Assembly: GCA_023454395.1 (NCBI GenBank)
Contig: JAEYFY010000097.1
Coordinates: 1 to 41,502 of the forward strand
Direction of reading: 5' to 3'
Origin: Pseudomonadota bacterium
GTDB taxonomy: Bacteria > Pseudomonadota > Gammaproteobacteria > Enterobacterales > Enterobacteriaceae
DNA: 41,502 nucleotides
Shown here: in pieces, positions 8,101-15,182 of the stretch
Layout of the letters: every line of letters begins with the position of its first letter
Numbering within the stretch: the stretch's first letter is position 1
Notes under the pieces: model-generated
Database searches by the model: none
What the model was told of the DNA's origin: nothing
What the model saw: the letters and a program-made list of their open reading frames with translations, nothing else
Program-made: the position numbers and the translations under genes

Positions 8101-8254
8101 GGTAGTCTGTTGCAATCGTTATGGTTGAATTTTGCAACATCGGATATTGGCGAATTGGCAGTTTACTGAATGCAAATGCCCCCAGTAAAAAGATGAGTGT
8201 GCTAACAACTAATGCCAAAACAGGGCGACGAACAAAAATATCAGTAAATTTCAT
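5177..8254 (-). CDS. RND efflux pump inner-membrane transporter (HAE1/AcrB type)
   Basis: This 1025-residue protein starts MKFTDIFVRRPVLALV and has the two-half RND layout: a membrane helix near each half's start, large periplasmic loops and clustered helices at about 335-500 and 850-1000. The proton-relay pair is present as Asp400-Asp401 in GLVVDDAIVVVENVH (AcrB Asp407/408). It is the pump of a tripartite drug efflux system. No outer-membrane factor is encoded here, so TolC probably completes the complex. The start is supported by AGGGG upstream. It lies 12 bases after the fusion-protein gene, in one operon controlled from the SoxR-box promoter at 9530-9560. Substrates are probably redox-active or aromatic compounds, inferred from that regulation. 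Confidence 0.93.
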   Translation of the reverse strand: MKFTDIFVRRPVLALVVSTLIFLLGAFAFSKLPIRQYPMLQNSTITIATDYPGASSELMQGFVTQPITQAVSSVEGVDYISSSSVQGKSLVTVRMELNRDPTQALTQVMAKVNQVRYKLPEQAYDPVIELSSGESTAVAYVGFSSEQLSIPELTDYLSRVVEPMFSSINGVAKVQVFGGQQLAMRLWLDADKLAGRNLTASDVAEAVRRNNYQAAPGKVEGEFVIANVYVNTDLTNVEEFKDMVIINDGNNLVRLRDIGTVELGAAATETSGIMNGKKAVFLGLFPTPTGNPLVIVDGIREHLVDIQKTLPPSVDVELAFETSRFIKASINQVVQTLIEAILIVIAVIYLCLGSFRSVLIPVLAIPLSMLGAAGLMLAFGFSINLLTLLAMVLAIGLVVDDAIVVVENVHRHIEEGLSPVQAALVGAREVAGPVIAMTITLAAVYAPIGLMAGLTGALFKEFAITLAGSVIVSGIVALTLSPVMSSLMLKPKETEGRMAKMAEYFFDKLAHYYGYVLHFSLANRWLTLVFALAVFVSLPFLYSQTKQELAPSEDQASVLTAVKAPQHANLAYAERFNQKLDEIYMSLPETDSTWIINGTDGPSASFGGINFDGWDLRDRNADQIQADLQNRVNNVEGTSIFAFQLASLPGSVGGLPVQMVLRSPLGYPVLFETMEQIKQQARESGLFVVVDSDLDYNNPVVQVAIDRAKANSLGIRMQDIGESLSLLVGEHYINRFGMDGRSYDVIPQSVKHQRLTPAALAGHYIRTQDNVLIPLSTVVNITTQVEPNKLTQFNQQNAAIFQAIPAPGVTMGQAVAFLENVADSLPAGFSHDWQSDSRQFTQEGNTLVFAFIAALIIIYLVLAAQYESLVDPLIILITVPLSICGALVPLALGMVTLNIYTQIGLVTLIGLISKHGILMVEFANELQIHKNLNRRDAIIEAAKIRLRPVLMTTAAMVIGLIPLLFASGAGANSRYGLGLIIVSGMLVGTLFTLFVLPTMYSFLARNHQISAQTERQKQLQQVSEL

Positions 8255-8266
8255 TATTAGCCCCTG

Positions 8267-9367
8267 TTATGACTTAGTGCTGACTAATTGAGCCAGTGTA
8301 TCTTGTTCAATAGGCTCAATAGTGATGCCATCACTGAGTTTTATTTGACCGGATGAGACCACATGATCACCAAGGGATAATCCTTCTTTGATCTCAATAA
8401 GGCCGTTGTAGCGCAATCCAACTTTCACAGAGACACGCTTAGCGATAAGGTTTTTTTGATTGTCAGATTGCGCTACAAACACGGTATCTCCATAGGCAGT
8501 ATAAGTGACTGCCGTTTCTGGTACGGTTAATACCATCGGACTATCAGGAGAAGTAACTTGAACACGAGCAAACATGCCCGCTTTTAATTTATTGTCAGTA
8601 TTCGGTAAAACAGCCTGTATTTGCACTGTCCGAGAAGGACCAATAAGAGGATCAATCGCATTTATTGAACCCGTAAAAATGATATCTGGGTAAGCATCGA
8701 CTTCGATATTAATTGGCTGTTTGGTTGAAATTTTTGGTGCAGCTTGTTCATCAAGTGAGAAATTGAGTTTTAAACGGCTCGCATCGACAAGTGAAGCGAC
8801 ACGTTCACCCGCATTGAGATATTGACCTTCATGAACCAGTTTTATCCCAACAATACCGTCAAAGGGCGCTTTAATTGCCTTTTGTGCAATCCGCGCTTTC
8901 ACTTCACGAATGGAAGCCACAATCATATCGCGCTCTGATAAGGTGCTATCTAATTGCGCTGTTGCCACCATATTTTTACTATAAAGTTGTCTGGTTCGAG
9001 AATAGAGTTTTTCTGCGTTGGTTAATTGCGCTTGTAAACGTAATAACTCGGCTTGTTCAGGTTCATCATTTAATTTCGCTAAAACTTGACCCGCTTTAAC
9101 AGTTTGCCCCGACTCAAAATTAATCACAGCAATTCGACCGTTGGTTTCAGCGGCTAAATAAACTTGGCGCGCAGCTTCTAATTCTCCAACCCCTTGCATA
9201 TTGTTGGGTAATTTTGATGATTGTACGGTGGCTAATGCCACTTTTGTTGGAGGATAAGCAAATTGCTGCGTTTCCTCATCATTTGATGAAGTTGTCGCGT
9301 AGACCATCGCACCTGCACTGAGCAAAAAGAGCGAGGCACAGACGGTAAAAGTGAGTTTTTTATTCAT
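8267..9367 (-). CDS. RND periplasmic membrane fusion protein
   Basis: The 366-residue protein has an N-terminal hydrophobic segment (about residues 6-25) that could be a signal peptide or anchor. There is no lipobox Cys, unlike AcrA. Next come the barrel-sandwich/lipoyl half-motif GRIAVINFESGQTVKAGQVLAKL, a helical hairpin at about 105-160 (coiled coil rich in Gln, Leu, Ala) and the second lipoyl half, IKAPFDGIVGIKLVHEGQYL. Beta-barrel and membrane-proximal domains complete the architecture. It bridges the RND pump and the outer-membrane channel. It is the first gene of the divergent operon opposite soxR. Confidence 0.92.
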   Translation of the reverse strand: MNKKLTFTVCASLFLLSAGAMVYATTSSNDEETQQFAYPPTKVALATVQSSKLPNNMQGVGELEAARQVYLAAETNGRIAVINFESGQTVKAGQVLAKLNDEPEQAELLRLQAQLTNAEKLYSRTRQLYSKNMVATAQLDSTLSERDMIVASIREVKARIAQKAIKAPFDGIVGIKLVHEGQYLNAGERVASLVDASRLKLNFSLDEQAAPKISTKQPINIEVDAYPDIIFTGSINAIDPLIGPSRTVQIQAVLPNTDNKLKAGMFARVQVTSPDSPMVLTVPETAVTYTAYGDTVFVAQSDNQKNLIAKRVSVKVGLRYNGLIEIKEGLSLGDHVVSSGQIKLSDGITIEPIEQDTLAQLVSTKS

Positions 9368-9508
9368 ATTATTGCCTATCCCATGATGAGCGTTTTTCTA
9401 TTTTTATTGATTAAATTATTGCCACAGTGCTTTGAAGTAACGGCTATTTACCGTTGCTATAAATCATTTTTCAGCGATCTTAAATACAGAAGTCAGCATC
9501 CCTCTGAC

Positions 9509-9537
9509 TTGACTTAATTTGAGGAGAGGACTATAAA
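9509..9537 (+). promoter_or_regulatory. Probable soxR promoter
   Basis: TTGACT (9509-9514) and TATAAA (9532-9537) are separated by 17 bp, a normal constitutive spacing. Transcription would start inside or just after the SoxR box, about 30 bases before the soxR ATG. Its -10 overlaps the -10 of the divergent efflux promoter, so the two promoters probably compete. Confidence 0.6.
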
Positions 9538-9560
9538 ACCTCAAGTTAAGTTGAGGTCAA
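9530..9560 (-). promoter_or_regulatory. SoxR-dependent promoter of the RND operon
   Basis: Read on the - strand: -35 TTGACC (+ strand 9555-9560), a 19-bp spacer (9536-9554) and -10 TATAGT (9530-9535). Over-long 19-bp spacing is the hallmark of MerR-family activated promoters. The SoxR box at 9539-9556 lies across the spacer and the start of the -35 box. Confidence 0.88.
9539..9556. promoter_or_regulatory. SoxR box
   Basis: CCTCAAGTTAAGTTGAGG matches the E. coli soxS SoxR box (CCTCAAGTTAACTTGAGG, as recalled) at 17 of 18 bases and is an almost perfect palindrome. It lies between soxR and the efflux operon, inside the 19-bp spacer of the efflux promoter and just downstream of the soxR -10. Bound SoxR would thus gate the pump and could also repress its own gene. 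Confidence 0.9.
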
Positions 9561-9576
9561 GAGGAAAAAATAAAAA

Positions 9577-10026
9577 ATGAAAAAAGAAAAAATAGATTTC
9601 AATAGGGCGCTTACTGTCGGTGAGGTAGCAAAACGAAGTGGTGTTGCAATTTCAACGTTACATTTTTATGAAGAAAAAGGGTTGATAGAAAGCTATCGAA
9701 GTGCAGGTAATCAGCGTCGTTACCCTCCGGTTGTATTGCGTTATGTGGCAATTATTAAAGCTGCGCAGAGTACCGGTATCCCACTAAAAGAAATTCAGGA
9801 AATACTAGGAAAATATCCACCAAATAGTAAATTAACCGCAGAACAATGGCACGAAATATCAACGGATTGGAAAGTTCGGTTAGATGAAAGAATTCGTCGC
9901 CTTAAGCGACTACGTAACGGGCTTGACCACTGTATTGGATGTGGTTGTTTATCATTAAGTGATTGCCCATTACGTAATCCAGACGATATTTTAGGTGAGA
10001 AAGGTGCTGGAGCACAGATCCTATAA
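9577..10026 (+). CDS. soxR: Redox-sensing transcriptional activator SoxR
   Basis: This 149-residue MerR-family regulator has the helix-turn-helix LTVGEVAKRSGVAISTLHFY, the wing GNQRRY and a coiled dimer helix. Its [2Fe-2S] cluster is CIGCGCLSLSDC with Cys119, 122, 124 and 130, the same numbering as E. coli SoxR. The C-terminal PLRNPDDILGEKGAGAQIL also matches SoxR, ruling out MerR, CueR or BmrR types. SoxR is activated by oxidation of the cluster by redox-cycling drugs. Here it faces an RND operon with a SoxR-box promoter rather than soxS, like the arrangement in Pseudomonas where SoxR drives efflux directly. Its stop is only 6 bases from the converging orgC stop, with no terminator between. 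Confidence 0.96.
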   Translation: MKKEKIDFNRALTVGEVAKRSGVAISTLHFYEEKGLIESYRSAGNQRRYPPVVLRYVAIIKAAQSTGIPLKEIQEILGKYPPNSKLTAEQWHEISTDWKVRLDERIRRLKRLRNGLDHCIGCGCLSLSDCPLRNPDDILGEKGAGAQIL

Positions 10027-10032
10027 TAAATG

Positions 10033-10464
10033 TTAAAATGAAAACGAAGCGTTATCGGGTTTAAAGAAGCCCTCATAATCATCTTGGTTATCGTTCATAC
10101 CTAATAAGTCGAGTGTAAATTGGTGATAAAAACCTTGGTAAGAAAGAAGTGAAATTAACGCCTGATTAATGACTTCTTTATTATCACTATTTTCTAATTC
10201 ACTCTCTTGGTGAGCATACATTAAGAGCGCAACTTGACGTTTTTCTTTTAAGGTTTGATTGCCTTCATTTTTAACATCAAATTTATTTAATAACGCTAAG
10301 ATATCTTTGACTGTATTCACGTTGGTTGTTTTTAAATTTTGGTAAAAAGTAGGATTTAGCGTCGCCATTAAAGGGTCTAATTCCTGATTTGTACTGCGCT
10401 TTGATGCAGAAAAATGAGGCTGTGACGCATATAAGCTCTGTGTATTTAAAGCATCAATCTTCAT
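10033..10464 (-). CDS. orgC: T3SS protein OrgC/MxiL-like
   Basis: A 143-residue protein with no clear motif. It is identified by position as the last gene of a prgHIJK-orgABC block (OrgC in Salmonella, MxiL in Shigella). It is hydrophilic and mostly helical, with a Ser/Thr/Asn-rich N-terminus (MKIDALNTQSLYASQPHF) resembling a secreted-protein start. OrgC is reported to assist needle assembly. I chose the ATG at 10464, preceded by GAGGG at good spacing, over an upstream GTG at 10476. The start overlaps the end of orgB. Confidence 0.65.
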   Translation of the reverse strand: MKIDALNTQSLYASQPHFSASKRSTNQELDPLMATLNPTFYQNLKTTNVNTVKDILALLNKFDVKNEGNQTLKEKRQVALLMYAHQESELENSDNKEVINQALISLLSYQGFYHQFTLDLLGMNDNQDDYEGFFKPDNASFSF

Positions 10465-11158
10465 TATTACCCTCACTGGATGTTTCTATTTGAGGATGCA
10501 TATCATCTGATGCATCAAACGTATTAATAAATTTCAGCAGAGTGTCTTTAATTTCTTGAGTAAATGTTGCTTGATAAGATTCAGAAAAAGGTTGGTGAAA
10601 TTGTGATTTTAAATCATTGAGTAACAGCGCAGGATCAAAAAAAGCTACTTGATCACCGGCATGAATAGCAATGGACTTGCTGTCATGAGATATCAATTCA
10701 ATATTGATATTATTAATCTCTTTCTCAAGCTCTTTCTCAAGATATGGGCGTAGCGTTGCTGGAATATCTAGCGTTATTTTTTTCTCTGAAGGTATTGCTG
10801 AAATTAAACGACGTGTGAGTTCAACTTGTATTTCTGGTGAGTCAAAAAATTGAGCAAGAGTTGCGATTATTTGCTCCCTTTGTTGAAATTCATACTGTAC
10901 CAGTTGTTCTTGATATTGAATTGAGAATTTTAATATATCCCCTAATAATGCCTGTAATCCTTTACTATAAGCTTGGTTTGCTATCTCCTTATTATGCGCA
11001 TCTAATTTCTTATTAAAATCTCGGAGTATTTTTTTTGTTGCGAGTTTGGCCGCTAATTCGGTTTTATAAATATTATCAAGTTGTCGAACATATTTAGCCC
11101 GAATTAATACACCTTCACGAGTGTATGTTAAAAGATTTTCAGACAGCGAGCGCAGCAT
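10454..11158 (-). CDS. orgB: T3SS sorting-platform stator OrgB/MxiN (SctL)
   Basis: The 234-residue protein has a long helical N-terminal half with heptad-like Leu/Ala spacing (about 20-110) and a C-terminal domain with IPATLRPYLEKELEKEINN and SIAIHAGDQVAFFDPALLL, as expected for the HrpE/YscL/FliH-type stator. It links the ATPase (InvC) to the cytoplasmic pods. It lies between orgA and orgC and overlaps both. Confidence 0.82.
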   Translation of the reverse strand: MLRSLSENLLTYTREGVLIRAKYVRQLDNIYKTELAAKLATKKILRDFNKKLDAHNKEIANQAYSKGLQALLGDILKFSIQYQEQLVQYEFQQREQIIATLAQFFDSPEIQVELTRRLISAIPSEKKITLDIPATLRPYLEKELEKEINNINIELISHDSKSIAIHAGDQVAFFDPALLLNDLKSQFHQPFSESYQATFTQEIKDTLLKFINTFDASDDMHPQIETSSEGNNED

Positions 11159-11702
11159 AATCTAGCACCAAAAGAAAAAGTGAACGGGATAAAAAGAGTG
11201 ACTGAGGAAGTTCAACCGGTAATGATTGTGGTGCAAAAAGTAATGTAAAACGTTGGGCCAGTGCGGTTGAAATTGAATTAATAAAATCAAAGAGTAATTG
11301 ATAGCCGATATTTATGGGTACGATATTTTCCAGAGGAGTCGTTATCTTCTTATCTATATTTAACACAGAATAAAGAGATAAAAACGCTTTTAATTGTGGT
11401 TCTAGCTGATAGTAATTACCAGATAATAAAAGCGTTTCTCTAGAATACAAATAGCCTAAAAATAGAGCGCAACGGGGAAGTAATACCCAATGCGTAAAGA
11501 TTTTCTCTACAATAATATCGATGTCACAATCTAGTTGATTAATAAGTTGATATTGCTGAATTAATTGGCGATTAGCGAGTTTCTGCCAAATTATACTTTC
11601 TTTATTTGACGCTAATACATCGTAATCTGCATGAAGATAACTAAGTGGCTCATACATTACACGGGATATCATTTCGAATTGCTCAGAAGTTAGATTTGTC
11701 AT
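11139..11702 (-). CDS. orgA: T3SS sorting-platform adaptor OrgA/MxiK (SctK)
   Basis: A 187-residue, Leu-rich protein with no enzyme motif. Length, position after prgK and the start MTNLTSEQFEMISRVMYEPLSYLH fit OrgA/MxiK, which connects the inner ring protein PrgH to the SpaO pods. The ATG has a strong ribosome site (AAGGAAG). The gene overlaps prgK by 20 bases and orgB by 20 bases, showing a tightly coupled operon. Confidence 0.8.
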   Translation of the reverse strand: MTNLTSEQFEMISRVMYEPLSYLHADYDVLASNKESIIWQKLANRQLIQQYQLINQLDCDIDIIVEKIFTHWVLLPRCALFLGYLYSRETLLLSGNYYQLEPQLKAFLSLYSVLNIDKKITTPLENIVPINIGYQLLFDFINSISTALAQRFTLLFAPQSLPVELPQSLFLSRSLFLLVLDYAALAV

Positions 11703-12444
11703 TATTCTCTTCCTTCTGTGTTTTTTTACGTCGGAATATTACCAATGAAACCGCAATGAGAACGGCGATAACGACCAATAATAAACTTAGAAATAGCCAA
11801 GAAGTAAGAAATGAATCAGAGCTATTTTGATGAAGTTGATTATTTATTATGTTGAACTTATTAATATTTCGTGGATACAACAAAACGGTAATATTATTCT
11901 CATCCATATCGTTAAAGGCATTATGAATAAAAGCACGAACATCTTCGCTTAATTGATCATTATCTAGCATACCCTCTTCATAAAAAACTAAAGCTGAAGC
12001 ATGAGGTGTTGGAATAACGCGTTCAGCCGGGGATATTGGGTAACTTACATGTACCCTAGCATCAATAATATGGTCAATTGTGAGTAATGATTGTTCTAAT
12101 CGTTGCTCAATAGCAGAAATTAAACGTGCTTTTTCGGCTTGCGGTGATGATACCAATGCATCTGATGGAAATAACTGAGTCACTTCAATTCGAGATAGTG
12201 TGGGTAATTGATATTCTTCTAAAATTTGAATCGCAATTCCCATATCTTCTTTTTTGACCGAAACATCAAATAACCCTTTTCCTAATGCTTTACGAGTGCT
12301 GGTTATTTGGTGTTTTTGTAAAACAGCTTGAATTTCTGTTGCCTGTCTTTGATCCAAATTAGTGAGCAGAGATTGATCTTTACAACCACTTAATAATGGA
12401 AACAGGCAACATAATAATGCCAAAAACAAATATCGCATTTTCAT
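11683..12444 (-). CDS. prgK: T3SS inner-membrane ring lipoprotein PrgK/MxiJ (SctJ)
   Basis: This 253-residue YscJ/FliF-family protein has a signal peptide with lipobox LLSGC (Cys about residue 21). The conserved ring-building domains follow: ATEIQAVLQKHQITSTRK and RLISAIEQRLEQSLLTIDHI with ARVHVSYP. A C-terminal transmembrane helix (about 215-240) ends in RRKKTQKEE. It builds the inner ring of the basal body with PrgH. It starts just after prgJ (2-base gap). Confidence 0.95.
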   Translation of the reverse strand: MKMRYLFLALLCCLFPLLSGCKDQSLLTNLDQRQATEIQAVLQKHQITSTRKALGKGLFDVSVKKEDMGIAIQILEEYQLPTLSRIEVTQLFPSDALVSSPQAEKARLISAIEQRLEQSLLTIDHIIDARVHVSYPISPAERVIPTPHASALVFYEEGMLDNDQLSEDVRAFIHNAFNDMDENNITVLLYPRNINKFNIINNQLHQNSSDSFLTSWLFLSLLLVVIAVLIAVSLVIFRRKKTQKEENNDKSNF

Positions 12445-12446
12445 TA

Positions 12447-12731
12447 CTATTGTGCCTTGAGTAATGTTTCAACAATATTCAGTGATTTTCTGGCTAACGT
12501 GCTTGCTAAATTCATTGTAATTGTATAATCGTTAAGTGTTGTTTGTAGCTGTGTGTAACTTTGAACATCACTTAATTGGCTTAATGTAGTTAGCTTTTCT
12601 TGGATCTGTTTTTCATATTGAAAACCACTTGTGATGCTGTTTACCATTATTGAAGATAAATTATCATCACTTGTGCTTTTATCGTTTGGTAATGTAGCCA
12701 AATGAACAGGAACAACTGGGGTAATCGCCAT
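12447..12731 (-). CDS. prgJ: T3SS inner rod protein PrgJ/MxiI (SctI)
   Basis: A 94-residue small helical protein directly following the needle gene. The C-terminal helix (LNDYTITMNLASTLARKSLN, then IVETLLKAQ) matches the PrgJ/MxiI rod pattern, whose C-terminus anchors the needle to the export gate. The disordered Thr/Pro-rich N-terminus (MAITPVVPVHLATLP) suits a protein exported by the apparatus itself. Confidence 0.88.
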   Translation of the reverse strand: MAITPVVPVHLATLPNDKSTSDDNLSSIMVNSITSGFQYEKQIQEKLTTLSQLSDVQSYTQLQTTLNDYTITMNLASTLARKSLNIVETLLKAQ

Positions 12732-12754
12732 ATACAGCCTCCATTAAATAAAAA

Positions 12755-13009
12755 CTAACGCATATTCCCGATAATGCTCATTGCCAAGTCTTTCACAACT
12801 TTAATCGACGTTGATTCTGCATTACGCGTAATATTATATTCAGCAAGTCTTGCTTGGTAATCGGCTAAGGCCGCGGCGTTTGATGTATCTGCCTTTAATG
12901 CATCTAATGCAATTTTTAATGCCTCACTTTGTTTTAGTACAGGTTCTTGAAAATAACTATCAACTTTATTAATAGTGCTGACATCGTCGGCAACAGGATA
13001 AGCTGGCAT
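12755..13009 (-). CDS. prgI: T3SS needle subunit PrgI/MxiH (SctF)
   Basis: An 84-residue protein with the needle-subunit hairpin: helix 1, a turn (about 40-48) and helix 2 ending in STSIKVVKDLAMSIIGNMR. The last residues resemble MxiH and PrgI closely (KDIDAAIIQNFR-type ending). It polymerises into the external needle. It lies between prgH and prgJ with short gaps, as in SPI-1. Confidence 0.95.
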   Translation of the reverse strand: MPAYPVADDVSTINKVDSYFQEPVLKQSEALKIALDALKADTSNAAALADYQARLAEYNITRNAESTSIKVVKDLAMSIIGNMR

Positions 13010-13060
13010 AATAGTATTCCTCTAAGATTGATTCTAAATTATCGGTTATAAATATCGTTA

Positions 13061-14131
13061 TTATCCTTGAGGAAAATAACGATGTTGGTTATCAAGAAAG
13101 ATATATCCATGATCTTCTTGTAATGTTGCTTTATTTTTCAGCATAGGATTGCTTATATTTTCACGGTAAAAAATAAATTTTCTGCCAAAAATGGCCGTTT
13201 GTTTTTTGATATAAGTATCCAGTTTTTCTTTGTTACTGATATTTAATACATCATCAAAAATAAAGGTTAATCCGTTATTTTTTTCTTCAATGGTATAACC
13301 TATTGTTTTAGTTAGCTCAAATTCATTTATATCATTAATAATGTTAGGTATTGATATTCCTTTAATGGTTGGAAGGCAATTTTTTGAAAAGTCAGAAGTT
13401 ATATTATTGATCATTTTTAATTTTTCAGTTTCATTATGATAAAAAAAACTAACAATAGGTTTGTATTTATCTTTAAAAATTATATGTATTTTTTGATGAT
13501 TATTACCGGTAGATAAGTTTTTTACTTTTTCCAGATAGATAATTTTATTTTCTAATGTGCTTTCTATTTTTGAGGTCGGGTATAAATTATCATAAATACA
13601 ATAATATCCATTTTCCCCTTGATATCCTTTAAAATTTAAACTTTTTGATACCGTTGGAATAATTTTTTCTTCTGTCGGTCTTTTTATATAAAAAACTAAT
13701 GCCATAAAGAATAGCGTTATTAATGTTAATAATAAAAGAGTTTTTTTATTTATGATGCCTGTTTTTTTCTTTTTTTTTAAATCAAATGATTCGAGAGATA
13801 AATCATTTTTATCACTAATCAAAAAGATAGGTGTATCATTGCTATATATTGGACTATCGATTTTCAACGGATATTCTTCATCAATCTCTTTTTGTATTAA
13901 GCTACTTTCAATTCTATATTTATTATTTTCACTATTATCTTCATCAAGTATAATAGCGAGCTTTTTCTCATCTTCCTGTTTATTACAAGGGATATAAAGT
14001 ATAGTTTTATCATTTTCTTCTTTATTTTCAACGCATTCTTTATTATATAAGAATAATGAATAGCGATTGGGTGGTAGAGGAATGATTGTTCCTTTTAAGG
14101 GGCCACTGAGGATGTAAATATAATAAAGCAT
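13061..14131 (-). CDS. prgH: T3SS outer component of the inner-membrane ring PrgH/MxiG (SctD)
   Basis: The 356-residue protein begins MLYYIYILSGPLKGTIIPLP, the FHA-like cytoplasmic domain of PrgH/MxiG. A single membrane helix at about 129-148 (TLLLLTLITLFFMALVFYI) is followed by periplasmic ring-building domains. It is somewhat shorter than PrgH (392). It is the first gene of the - strand operon, with its promoter in the 14132-14426 region shared with invF. Very AT-rich codon use suggests foreign origin. Confidence 0.88.
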   Translation of the reverse strand: MLYYIYILSGPLKGTIIPLPPNRYSLFLYNKECVENKEENDKTILYIPCNKQEDEKKLAIILDEDNSENNKYRIESSLIQKEIDEEYPLKIDSPIYSNDTPIFLISDKNDLSLESFDLKKKKKTGIINKKTLLLLTLITLFFMALVFYIKRPTEEKIIPTVSKSLNFKGYQGENGYYCIYDNLYPTSKIESTLENKIIYLEKVKNLSTGNNHQKIHIIFKDKYKPIVSFFYHNETEKLKMINNITSDFSKNCLPTIKGISIPNIINDINEFELTKTIGYTIEEKNNGLTFIFDDVLNISNKEKLDTYIKKQTAIFGRKFIFYRENISNPMLKNKATLQEDHGYIFLDNQHRYFPQG

Positions 14132-14426
14132 GGAATTAGCCTAATGATAAATTGTTATTAATTCATAATATAAATATAGTTTAGTCAAATGAGCATAAAA
14201 TTTCTTTTAAAAAAAAGCACATGTTTTTTATTTGATAGTGGGTATTGATATATTACTGCCACTTTTTTAAATAATAAACGGAAAAAATTTGTTATTCATC
14301 TTTATAGTTAATAATAGGTGATATTATTGTAAGATTATATAAAGCAAAACCATAAAAATGAGTTAACTAAAAATTTATTATCTTTACTTTTTAATTTTAT
14401 GATAAGTATAACGAGAGGTATTTACC
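14132..14426. promoter_or_regulatory. Divergent prgH/invF intergenic region
   Basis: A 295-base, very AT-rich gap between two outward-facing operons, a likely H-NS target. It holds ATAGTGGGTAT at 14235-14245, also found inverted upstream of the phosphatase effector. A -10-like TATATT lies at 14249-14254 in the invF direction. No gene fits here: the pilotin gene (invH), which lies next to invF in Salmonella, is absent. The invF ribosome site is GAGAGG. Confidence 0.4.
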
Positions 14427-15182
14427 ATGTTGATAAATGATGTAAAAATAAGCGGCGATAAAAATATATTACCAGGTAATTCATTGTTCTTTTGTATTCC
14501 TTTAAAGAATGATTATCCGGTAAAAATATATGATGAAAAAAAGACAAAAATTATAAAAGGAAAGGCTTTTATTTATAATGCCAAAAGTGATGATGTTATT
14601 TTCCAATCAGAAAACCAGTCTTGGCGTATTGAAAAACGATCATTTTTTATTTGTGCAAGATTATTGGCATTTATTGATTATGCTCGTGATTTTTCAAAAA
14701 TGACAGCGATAGGATCTGAATTTGATATTAATCAGCAGATTTTTTATATAGAAGATACTAATAAATCTCTAGAATACGTATTAATAAATGAAGCAATAAA
14801 ATCAGAAAGCCAATTAGAACCTTTATTTGTCACAATAAGACACAGTGAAAGTTATTGGCTTATTTTGCATCTCATTAGTTATTTAGATGAGAAGAAAAGT
14901 AATATTGCACAAATTGGAGAACGATATGGAGTATCAGGTACGCATTTTAGACGACTGTGTAAACGTTATTTAGGTAACTGTGGAAAAAGCCAATTGCGTT
15001 CATGGCGTGCAGCATCTTCAATTTTAACCACGCTATCAACCGATGAATCATTGACACAAATCGCAGTCGATAATGGATTTAGTTCCGCGTCTCATTTCTC
15101 TAATGAAATTAAGACGTTATTTGGTATTACACCAACAGAATTTCGTCGAATTGGTCAACATCTTTATGAAAATAAAAAATAA
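14427..15182 (+). CDS. invF: AraC-family T3SS activator InvF/MxiE
   Basis: In this 251-residue protein, residues about 150-245 form an AraC-type double helix-turn-helix: IAQIGERYGVSGTHFRRLC, then LTQIAVDNGFSSASHFSNEI and LFGITPTEFRR. This is close to InvF (GEDYGVSYTHFRRLC and NHGYSSPSHFSSEIK). The N-terminal part is poorly conserved, as in InvF and MxiE. InvF-type activators work with the SicA/IpgC chaperone as coactivator to turn on translocator and effector genes once secretion starts. sicA is present at 27364. The gene overlaps invG by 17 bases. Confidence 0.92.
   Translation: MLINDVKISGDKNILPGNSLFFCIPLKNDYPVKIYDEKKTKIIKGKAFIYNAKSDDVIFQSENQSWRIEKRSFFICARLLAFIDYARDFSKMTAIGSEFDINQQIFYIEDTNKSLEYVLINEAIKSESQLEPLFVTIRHSESYWLILHLISYLDEKKSNIAQIGERYGVSGTHFRRLCKRYLGNCGKSQLRSWRAASSILTTLSTDESLTQIAVDNGFSSASHFSNEIKTLFGITPTEFRRIGQHLYENKK

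Noticed and set aside
13752..13997. Phe/Ser-rich frame antisense to prgH
   Set aside because: Shadow of an AT-rich coding region; no ribosome site and no homology by eye.
15073..15165. Longer InvG starting at the ATG 15073
   Set aside because: It would bury the signal peptide that begins at 15166 and lies inside invF; secretins need a cleavable N-terminal signal.
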